The notes beneath the pieces are model-generated. The model was not told the DNA's origin and did not search any database. It saw only the letters and a list, made by a program, of their open reading frames with translations. The position numbers were made by a program, and so were the translations under genes. Positions 1 through 5,422 of a stretch of 5,422 bases of DNA are shown piece after piece (the first letter of the stretch is position 1; every line of letters begins with the position of its first letter). The stretch spans positions 1-5,422 of the forward strand of contig JAJUHD010000164.1 of NCBI GenBank assembly GCA_029268085.1. Direction: 5' to 3'. The DNA is from Bacillota bacterium. Lineage in GTDB: Bacteria > Bacillota > Clostridia > Oscillospirales > Oscillospiraceae.

Positions 1-1
1 A

Positions 2-2176
2 GTCGATAACTGCTCGAATATGTATGCTTTTCTGAACGGCAACAAGAGCAGATATAACGTCATGCGTTCGACCGATATAGATTCGGCCGCCCTCCTGCGC
101 TATATTAATCTTTCAAAACCTACACTCAACATTGCTTCAAAGCCTGAAGCATACAGCTGGAGCGGTACGGGAACTCCGTCAGGACTCACGTCCGATCCGG
201 ACGGAACATATACGCTTGAATATGAATTTACAATTTCAAACGCCACGGACTCAACTCCGGCCAATACCAGATATTATTGCAACCTGTATATCGATACAAA
301 CAACGACAGCCGTTTTATTTCACAGGAACGTATCGGCAGCATTTCGATCTCGGAAGCGGCAACGGGAGTCTCTGTGGATTCGGGCGAGCTAAAAGCCGAT
401 ACGCAATATAAAGTCACTCGTACAATGCCTTCGGACTGGGCCGGTTATATCTACTGGAAGCTTGAGGTTGTGAAGGTCAATGAGGAAACCACTCATGCCT
501 CGCAGACCGGCAACACATACATTAAACCGGAAGCCGGCAAGGCGGAAGTGCTTAATATCCTGCAAATCAACACAGGGCGTACGTCCGGCCAGACATATGG
601 TTACGGCACATCACCGTATGGCGGCCTCAGTCTCGATAACACCGGTGTTTCCGTGACAAGCCCGAACAGCGGAATCGCTGCAACGAGAAATACCATACTT
701 GGCCTTATCAATGCTATAGCCTCGGACTATGATATAAATATCCAGACGATAACGACGACTCAGGCAAACAATATATCGACAGCGGCAATAACCAACAAGC
801 TTGAGAAAGATAATGCCGGAAACTATACGAATAAGAGCTATACAAATATCGATGATTTTCTTGATACCTACGATATGCTGATCATAGGCTTCGACGATGC
901 CTATAACGAGCTGAGTAGAACCACATCCGTTGCAATTGTAAATTACCTGAACGAAGGTCATCCGATACTCTATTCCCATGATACGACATCAATGCCGAAC
1001 GTGCCGGAGGTATATGCAAGATATTCTGCGGGCAACAGTAAGTTTTGTAATGACAAATCGTATTATTTCGGATACTATTTCAATAATGTTCTGCGCGACC
1101 CGCTTGGGCTTGACCGCTACGGCGTTACGGATGCTGTATATGGCGGCACATCGAAATCAAATCCTTATGTAAGCAAAAGCGGCATTGTGGCGTCAGGCTA
1201 TGCAGGTCTGGGTACTGCGGTGACAAAAAAGGATCTTCAGGATGCGGGTTACAGTATCGCATATTTGCCCGGTTCAAACACGTCAGGAGCAGGCGGAACG
1301 CCTATCGGGACAACTCAGGGCCTCACGAACTATACCTATACCGTTAGCGGAGATGGGAATCTTGATTCTACCGCCGTTACCCAGCTTAACAAGGGAATGA
1401 TAACGACTTATCCCTATGACGTAAACACGACGGCCTTTGGCGGTAGCATCGATAGCATCAGCACCGACAGCATCAGCACAATGGGAATACTCAATACACA
1501 CCAGCAGTATTATCAGGCAAACATGAACCCGGACGATGTTGTCGTCTGGTACTGTCTGAGCGGTTCCGGCTACCAATATAATGATGCGTCTAACGCCTAT
1601 TACATCTTCTCAAACGGCAACGCGACATATTCCGGCTTCGGTCACTCTCTCAGCAACATAGGTTTGCCGGAGGCAAAGCTTTTTGTAAATTCCATTATCG
1701 CCGCCTACCGTATTACAAACTACGCGCCGGAAATCAAGTTTACCGATTACCGCGGCAAAAACTCAACGGACGATTTCCTCATTCCGTATGACGGCGACGT
1801 TTCGTTATATGTACAGAATTCCACGGATGAAACCAGACGTATTTATTTAACGGTCGAAGACGTGAATGTCGGGAAAAACAAGCTAGTTTCTGCCATTGTA
1901 AGTTTGAATAACGAAAAACCGTACGATACATTAAACGTCCCGATTTATGACTCACAGACTGACAAGCAGGTTGACTCAACCGCCACTATGGTTTCCGGCC
2001 TTGTATACTACATTAAAATCGATGAGGTCATTATCGCGCTTAAAAATAAGAATATAGAGATCGGTGATACCGGAACACCTATATATGTGGTCGCAACCAC
2101 CAAGGTGCACGGAGCCGAGCTGACGGGGAATAAGGCGCTTACGCTGCGCCGTTTGGAGCTATTCCCTTTGGCTTAA
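2..2176 (+). CDS. DUF5057-type large surface protein, C-terminal part (5' end outside window)
   Basis: The frame is open to the left edge: the codons before the ATG at 20 read VDNCSN with no stop and no ribosome binding site, so the true start lies upstream and 20 is an internal Met. Residue numbers here count from that Met. Residues about 35-165 look like a beta-rich domain holding an acidic loop (DTNNDSRF, 92-99) resembling a calcium-binding loop. From about 176 (EVLNILQINTG) to about 570 the sequence resembles the DUF5057 family of Firmicutes: strand NILQI, a helix, strand INIQTIT, then YDMLIIGFDDAY (284-295) and HPILYSHDTTS (314-324). The remaining ~140 residues are beta-rich and look Ig-like, with no LPXTG sorting signal or C-terminal membrane segment. 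Composition rich in Asn, Thr, Ser and Tyr fits an extracellular protein; any signal peptide would lie outside the window. The family has no established function that I know of. The family call is from recognition, not a search. Confidence 0.75.
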   Translation, partial: VDNCSNMYAFLNGNKSRYNVMRSTDIDSAALLRYINLSKPTLNIASKPEAYSWSGTGTPSGLTSDPDGTYTLEYEFTISNATDSTPANTRYYCNLYIDTNNDSRFISQERIGSISISEAATGVSVDSGELKADTQYKVTRTMPSDWAGYIYWKLEVVKVNEETTHASQTGNTYIKPEAGKAEVLNILQINTGRTSGQTYGYGTSPYGGLSLDNTGVSVTSPNSGIAATRNTILGLINAIASDYDINIQTITTTQANNISTAAITNKLEKDNAGNYTNKSYTNIDDFLDTYDMLIIGFDDAYNELSRTTSVAIVNYLNEGHPILYSHDTTSMPNVPEVYARYSAGNSKFCNDKSYYFGYYFNNVLRDPLGLDRYGVTDAVYGGTSKSNPYVSKSGIVASGYAGLGTAVTKKDLQDAGYSIAYLPGSNTSGAGGTPIGTTQGLTNYTYTVSGDGNLDSTAVTQLNKGMITTYPYDVNTTAFGGSIDSISTDSISTMGILNTHQQYYQANMNPDDVVVWYCLSGSGYQYNDASNAYYIFSNGNATYSGFGHSLSNIGLPEAKLFVNSIIAAYRITNYAPEIKFTDYRGKNSTDDFLIPYDGDVSLYVQNSTDETRRIYLTVEDVNVGKNKLVSAIVSLNNEKPYDTLNVPIYDSQTDKQVDSTATMVSGLVYYIKIDEVIIALKNKNIEIGDTGTPIYVVATTKVHGAELTGNKALTLRRLELFPLA
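1451..1480 (+). repeat. Two tandem 15-base units encoding DSIST-DSIST
   Basis: GATAGCATCAGCACC is followed directly by GACAGCATCAGCACA (two differences), preceded by a partial copy GGTAGCATC at 1442-1450. It lies in frame in the DUF5057 gene and encodes a short Ser/Thr/Asp stretch, probably a surface loop. It looks like a small in-frame duplication that could vary in copy number between strains. Confidence 0.6.
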
Positions 2177-2192
2177 TCTCACAACGCTTGCT

Positions 2193-2198
2193 AAGGAG
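2193..2198 (+). promoter_or_regulatory. Ribosome binding site AAGGAG touching the TTG start
   Basis: AAGGAG is a strong Shine-Dalgarno sequence, but the TTG at 2199 follows with no spacer. The other in-frame codons nearby are ATT at 2202 (3-base spacer) and ATA at 2208 (9-base spacer), both rare starts. There is no in-frame ATG or GTG before the conserved HMPGHK motif. The site therefore locates the start to 2199-2208 without settling which codon is used. Confidence 0.6.
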
Positions 2199-3698
2199 TT
2201 GATTACTATACAGGATGACAGTGCTCAGTCCCTTTTTAAAAGGCTTATAGACTATTCGGGTTCAGGCGCCACCCCAATGCATATGCCCGGTCACAAGCGC
2301 AATTCAGAAGGTATAAAGTTTTTGGAGGAGCTCGGCGCAAAGTACGATATCTCGGAGATCGACGGGTTTGACGATCTCCATAACCCCAAGGGCATTTTAG
2401 CGGAAGCAATGGATAAGGCCGCGTCGCTCTGGAAAAGCGGCAGTTGCTTCTTCCTGGTTAACGGTTCGACCTGTGGCGTACTCGCCGCCGTCACCGCCGC
2501 TTCAAAGCTATGCGGCAACGGCAGGATCATAATGTCGCGCAACTGCCATAGGTCCGTATATAACGCGGTCGAACTGAATTCTCTTACGCCGATTTATATC
2601 GCTCCCCCGCCTGTCGAGGGCTTCGGTTTCTGCGGGAGCATTTTGCCGAAAGACATAGAAATCGCGGTACGGGATAATCCCGGCACACCCGTTATCCTGA
2701 CAAGCCCAACTTACGAGGGCATCATATCAAATCTTTCGGAGATCTCAGTAATCTGTCATATGTACGGCTCGCCGCTCATTGTGGACGAGGCGCACGGTGC
2801 ACACCTTGACCTCTCACCTTATTTCACCGGCGGAGCTGTCCGCGCGGGAGCTGATATTACAGTACACAGCCTGCACAAGACCCTTACGGGACTAACACAG
2901 ACGGGCCTTCTGCATCTTTCCGGCGGGCTGATACCGAGAGAGGACATTCTCCGAGAGCTTGCCGTCTTTGAAACAAGCAGCCCCTCCTATATTCTTATGG
3001 CCTCGATAGACGGCACGAGGGAGCTTTTTGAGGAGCGCGGCGGTGAGCTTTTCAAAGCATGGAGCAACCGTCTCGAACGCTTTGATACGCTCGTAACTCC
3101 TGTTTCAAACCTCAGGCTGCCCGGACACAGCGACCCGTTTGAATGTCAGAAAAAGGCGCGGACCGCCGGATACGTCAGGCGCGGTATCGAAACGGATGCA
3201 GTTTGGGGCTTCGACCGGAGTAAGATACTCATATCCTGCGAGGGCACAGATGCTTCCGGCACGGTGCTGATGAGTGAGCTCCGAGCACGCTTCGGAATCG
3301 AATGTGAAATGGCGGCCTGCGGTTACGTCGTTGCTATGACGGGGATAATGGACAGCGACGAAAATATAGAGAAGCTGGGGAAAGCCCTCTGCACGTTGGA
3401 CAAAGAGATACACGCAACAGCTCCGCGGGTTCCCTTCACCGGTGCGAAGATACCGCCCCGCCGCATGAGCGTTGCCGACGCCCGCAAAGGAGAGACGAGA
3501 GCCGTCCTTATTAAGGACGCAAGGGGAAGAGTCTCATCCGAATACGTCTGGGCTTATCCTCCCGGAATACCGCTGGTAGTTCCCGGCGAGGAGCTGACTG
3601 ACGAAATCGTTAGAAGTCTTGCCGTCCAGCGTGAATCGGGCGTTTCACTTCACAGCACCTCCGGCGGCATGCCGAAAACGATCCGAGTCCTGCTCTAA
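2199..3698 (+). CDS. Orn/Lys/Arg decarboxylase family protein (PLP-dependent, fold type I)
   Basis: A pyridoxal-phosphate enzyme of the short (about 490-residue) Bacillus/Clostridium group. It should decarboxylate arginine, lysine or ornithine to agmatine, cadaverine or putrescine in the cytosol, feeding polyamine synthesis. Visible landmarks, counted from the TTG: HMPGHKRN (28-35), phosphate-binding NGST (88-91), RNCHRS (114-119) whose His normally stacks on the PLP ring, IVDEAHGAH (194-202) with Asp196 expected at the pyridine nitrogen, and HSLHK (223-227) with Lys227 as the Schiff-base lysine. A C-terminal OKR-type domain follows (about 400-490) with YPPGIPL (453-459). All expected residues are present and the 499-residue length is normal; the N-terminal wing domain of the ~700-residue inducible enzymes is absent. 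It starts 22 bases after the DUF5057 gene, so co-transcription is possible. Substrate cannot be told from sequence: Bacillus SpeA (arginine) is the nearest familiar relative, but many clostridial copies are uncharacterised. The start codon is uncertain. Confidence 0.9.
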   Translation: MITIQDDSAQSLFKRLIDYSGSGATPMHMPGHKRNSEGIKFLEELGAKYDISEIDGFDDLHNPKGILAEAMDKAASLWKSGSCFFLVNGSTCGVLAAVTAASKLCGNGRIIMSRNCHRSVYNAVELNSLTPIYIAPPPVEGFGFCGSILPKDIEIAVRDNPGTPVILTSPTYEGIISNLSEISVICHMYGSPLIVDEAHGAHLDLSPYFTGGAVRAGADITVHSLHKTLTGLTQTGLLHLSGGLIPREDILRELAVFETSSPSYILMASIDGTRELFEERGGELFKAWSNRLERFDTLVTPVSNLRLPGHSDPFECQKKARTAGYVRRGIETDAVWGFDRSKILISCEGTDASGTVLMSELRARFGIECEMAACGYVVAMTGIMDSDENIEKLGKALCTLDKEIHATAPRVPFTGAKIPPRRMSVADARKGETRAVLIKDARGRVSSEYVWAYPPGIPLVVPGEELTDEIVRSLAVQRESGVSLHSTSGGMPKTIRVLL

Positions 3699-3728
3699 AA
3701 TCGCGCTGCTCAAAAAAGCCTCCCGCCC

Positions 3729-3757
3729 TTGACAATCGGCACAATATAATCTATATT
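3729..3757 (+). promoter_or_regulatory. Sigma-A-type promoter for scfA
   Basis: A perfect -35 box TTGACA (3729-3734) is followed after exactly 17 bases by TATATT (3752-3757), matching five of six bases of the -10 consensus. Transcription would start near 3764, giving a leader of roughly 27 bases before the scfA ATG at 3791. The region is AT-rich compared with the genes around it. No obvious operator repeat is seen, so constitutive expression is a reasonable guess. Confidence 0.75.
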
Positions 3758-3790
3758 TAATCGTAAGCAGTTTTAAAAGGAGTTGTCACC

Positions 3791-3934
3791 ATGAAAAGAA
3801 TCAAGACTCTCAGCACCCGCGATCTGAATAAGACCCTAAAGACGGGCGGCTGCGGCGAGTGCCAGACTTCCTGCCAGTCCGCTTGCAAAACCTCCTGCGG
3901 TGTTGCTAACCAGGCCTGCGAGAAGTGCAAATAA
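3791..3934 (+). CDS. scfA: SCIFF ranthipeptide precursor (six-cysteine family)
   Basis: A 47-residue RiPP precursor. It starts at ATG 3791 behind AGGAG (3778-3782) with an 8-base spacer, and ends at TAA 3932-3934. The N-terminal part (1-20, MKRIKTLSTRDLNKTLKTGG) is the leader, expected to bind the recognition domain of the maturase. The core starts with CGECQTSCQSACKTSC (21-36), the hallmark of the SCIFF family, followed by a GVANQ-type tail. Cysteines sit at 21, 24, 28, 32, 36, 43 and 46, one more than the six in the family name. In the characterised Clostridium thermocellum peptide (CteA/thermocellin) Cys32 is joined to Thr37 by a thioether; here residue 37 is Gly, encoded by GGT at 3899-3901. 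The maturase gene follows 78 bases later. The biological role of SCIFF peptides is not settled; signalling or quorum-related roles have been suggested for ranthipeptides. The family assignment is firm from the core motif and the neighbour. Confidence 0.95.
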   Translation: MKRIKTLSTRDLNKTLKTGGCGECQTSCQSACKTSCGVANQACEKCK

Positions 3935-3955
3935 GCCTTTTACTTTACCCGAATC

Positions 3956-3993
3956 AAATGCTGTTCGTCCTGTTTCGGCCGAGCAGCATTTTT
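3956..3993 (+). terminator. Hairpin plus T run between scfA and scfB (terminator or attenuator)
   Basis: AAATGCTGTTCG (3956-3967) pairs with CGAGCAGCATTT (3980-3991), a 12-bp stem with one G-U pair. A 12-base loop separates the arms, and CC/GG pairing in it can extend the stem past one mismatch. Five Ts (3989-3993) close the element on the + strand. It lies 21 bases after the scfA stop and ends 9 bases before the GGAGG of scfB. No separate promoter for scfB is visible, so partial termination is likely, giving much precursor and little enzyme. Confidence 0.75.
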
Positions 3994-4002
3994 CCTGTCT
4001 GC

Positions 4003-4007
4003 GGAGG
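4003..4007 (+). promoter_or_regulatory. Ribosome binding site GGAGG of scfB
   Basis: GGAGG sits 5 bases before ATG 4013. The in-frame GTG at 4007 shares its first base with the last G of this site, so it cannot be the start; ATG 4013 is chosen. Confidence 0.85.
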
Positions 4008-4012
4008 TGCTT

Positions 4013-5389
4013 ATGATACATCAATACAAACTGAACGGCTATAACATCGTGCTGGACGTTTTCAGCGGTTCCGTGCATTCGGTGGATGAGCTGGCCTACG
4101 ATATAATCGGGCTTTTCGAGACCTGTTCCGGGGATGAGATCGTCCGAAAAATGCTTGAAAAATACACGGACAATCCTGAAATCAACCGAGATGAGATACT
4201 TGAGTGTATCGCCGATGTTAAAGACCTGAAGGCTGAAGGCAAGCTTTTTACCGAGGATTGCTACGGCGAGCATGCCTGCGATTTAAAAAACAACAGCCGC
4301 ACTATAAAGGCTCTGTGCCTGCATGTTGCGCACACCTGCAATTTGAACTGCGAATACTGCTTTGCGGCGCAGGGTAAATATCACGGCGAAAGGGCTGTTA
4401 TGAGCTTTGATGTCGGCAGGCAGTCGCTGGATTTTCTCATTGCAAATTCAGGAAACCAGAAGAACCTTGAAGTCGATTTCTTTGGCGGCGAGCCGCTGAT
4501 GAACTGGGGTGTATGCAAAAGACTTGTCGCATACGCTCGTTCGCGTGAGGAGGATACGGGCAAGAGATTCCGTTTCACGCTCACGACGAACGGTCTGCTC
4601 GTTGATGACGACGTCATAGATTTTGCAAACCGCGAGATGCACAACGTCGTCATGAGCCTTGATGGACGCGAGGAAATTCACGATCGTCTGCGCAAAACCC
4701 CTAACGGAAAAGGCAGCTATGAACTTATTGTCCCTAAATTCCAAAAATTTGCGAAAATTCGCGGAGAAAGAGATTATTATATCCGGGGAACCTTTACTCA
4801 TCACAATGTGGAGTTCACAAAGGATATATTCCACATGGCGGACTTAGGCTTCACAGCATTATCGATGGAGCCCGTCGTCTGCCCGCCGGACGATCCCTGC
4901 GCGCTGACGGAGGAGGATTTGCCGATACTTTTCGAGCAGTACGAGCTACTTGCCAAAGAGATGATCAAGCGCGATAAAGAGGGGAGAGGCTTTACTTTCT
5001 ATCACTATATGATAGACCTTGAAGGCGGACCCTGCATATATAAACGCATCTCCGGCTGCGGCAGCGGCACGGAATATCTCGCGGTCACTCCATGGGGCGA
5101 GCTTTATCCCTGCCATCAATTCGTGGGCGATCAAAAGTACAGCATGGGCAACGTCTGGGAAGGTGTCACGAACATAGATCTGCGCGAAAGGTTCAAAAGC
5201 TGCAACGCCTATGCCCGCCCCTCCTGCAAGGATTGCTGGGCAAAGCTTTATTGCAGCGGCGGCTGCGCAGCGAATGCCTATCACGCCTCCGGCGATATCA
5301 CGGGAACCTACGAATACGGCTGCGAGCTTTTTAAAAAGCGCATGGAATGTGCGATAATGATAAAGGTTGCCGAAAGCGACATCGGCTAA
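4013..5389 (+). CDS. scfB: SCIFF peptide maturase, SPASM-domain radical SAM thioether-forming enzyme
   Basis: This cytosolic enzyme uses S-adenosylmethionine and iron-sulfur clusters to make Cys thioether cross-links in the ScfA peptide (the CteB type). The product is 458 residues, normal for the family. Residues 1-85 (MIHQYKLNGYNIVLDV onward) form the RiPP recognition domain that holds the leader. The radical SAM core (about 98-300) has CNLNCEYC, with Cys109, Cys113 and Cys116 for the SAM cluster, then FFGGEP (156-161) as the GGE motif that contacts SAM. The C-terminal SPASM domain is complete: Cys349-x12-Gly362-x4-Cys367, then Cys405-x2-Cys408-x5-Cys414-x3-Cys418, then Cys437, enough for two auxiliary [4Fe-4S] clusters. 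Cys341 and Cys397 are additional. No inactivating change is seen. It is almost certainly on the scfA transcript by read-through of the intervening hairpin. The start is ATG 4013, set by the GGAGG five bases upstream and by the usual MIH N-terminus. Confidence 0.96.
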   Translation: MIHQYKLNGYNIVLDVFSGSVHSVDELAYDIIGLFETCSGDEIVRKMLEKYTDNPEINRDEILECIADVKDLKAEGKLFTEDCYGEHACDLKNNSRTIKALCLHVAHTCNLNCEYCFAAQGKYHGERAVMSFDVGRQSLDFLIANSGNQKNLEVDFFGGEPLMNWGVCKRLVAYARSREEDTGKRFRFTLTTNGLLVDDDVIDFANREMHNVVMSLDGREEIHDRLRKTPNGKGSYELIVPKFQKFAKIRGERDYYIRGTFTHHNVEFTKDIFHMADLGFTALSMEPVVCPPDDPCALTEEDLPILFEQYELLAKEMIKRDKEGRGFTFYHYMIDLEGGPCIYKRISGCGSGTEYLAVTPWGELYPCHQFVGDQKYSMGNVWEGVTNIDLRERFKSCNAYARPSCKDCWAKLYCSGGCAANAYHASGDITGTYEYGCELFKKRMECAIMIKVAESDIG

Positions 5390-5422
5390 GTACCGTAAAG
5401 TAAAGATTAAGAATATACGCTC

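Noticed and set aside
2215..2217. ATG as an alternative start for the decarboxylase
   Set aside because: It is out of frame with the decarboxylase and meets a stop after 11 codons.
3699..3728. Possible terminator after the decarboxylase
   Set aside because: There is an A run (3714-3719) but no stem of more than about three base pairs and no T run on the + strand.
3745..3750. Perfect TATAAT as the -10 box of the scfA promoter
   Set aside because: It lies only 10 bases after TTGACA, and the hexamer 17 bases upstream of it (CCCGCC) is no -35 box. TATATT at 3752-3757 gives the ideal 17-base spacer.
4007..4009. In-frame GTG as the start of scfB
   Set aside because: Its first base is the last G of the GGAGG ribosome site; ATG 4013 has proper spacing and gives the usual MIH N-terminus.
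3836..4273. 145-codon open frame on the - strand across scfA and the start of scfB
   Set aside because: It is antisense to two well-supported genes and to the hairpin, has no recognisable domain, and is explained by the codon bias of the genes opposite.
4448..5284. Several open frames on the - strand and one in another + frame within scfB
   Set aside because: They lie wholly inside a gene with a complete set of catalytic motifs; their Ala/Arg-rich translations match no family.
5390..5422. Tail after scfB as terminator or promoter
   Set aside because: The 33 bases are AT-rich but show no hairpin and no -35/-10 pair; too short to judge.

Overview
The window looks like chromosomal DNA of a Gram-positive member of the class Clostridia, probably a gut or anaerobic Oscillospirales/Ruminococcaceae-type organism. 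The reasons are a SCIFF ranthipeptide precursor with its radical SAM maturase (a pair that is nearly a signature of Clostridia), a large DUF5057-type surface protein, a Bacillus/Clostridium-type short Orn/Lys/Arg decarboxylase, strong AGGAG ribosome binding sites and mixed base composition. The genus cannot be named from this stretch.

Layout, all genes on the + strand: (1) the 3' part of a large, probably secreted DUF5057 protein, open at the left edge and ending at 2176; (2) 22 bases later, a PLP-dependent Orn/Lys/Arg decarboxylase (2199-3698) whose start codon is not well resolved; (3) a 92-base gap holding a good sigma-A-type promoter (TTGACA, 17 bases, TATATT); (4) scfA (3791-3934), a 47-residue cysteine-rich SCIFF precursor not previously listed as a long reading frame; (5) a hairpin followed by a T run (3956-3993); (6) scfB (4013-5389), the SPASM radical SAM enzyme that forms thioether bonds in the peptide. 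The last 33 bases (5390-5422) hold nothing I can identify.

The first two genes may be co-transcribed, since they are close together with no terminator visible between them. The second half is a self-contained RiPP unit: a strong promoter drives the peptide, the hairpin probably limits read-through, and the maturase is translated from the read-through fraction. No protease, exporter or immunity gene lies in the window.

The system itself is known (ranthipeptide/SCIFF). The most interesting local detail is that the peptide has Gly at residue 37. That is the position where, from the characterised Clostridium thermocellum peptide, one expects the Thr that accepts the thioether bond from Cys32. 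It also carries a seventh cysteine near its C-terminus.
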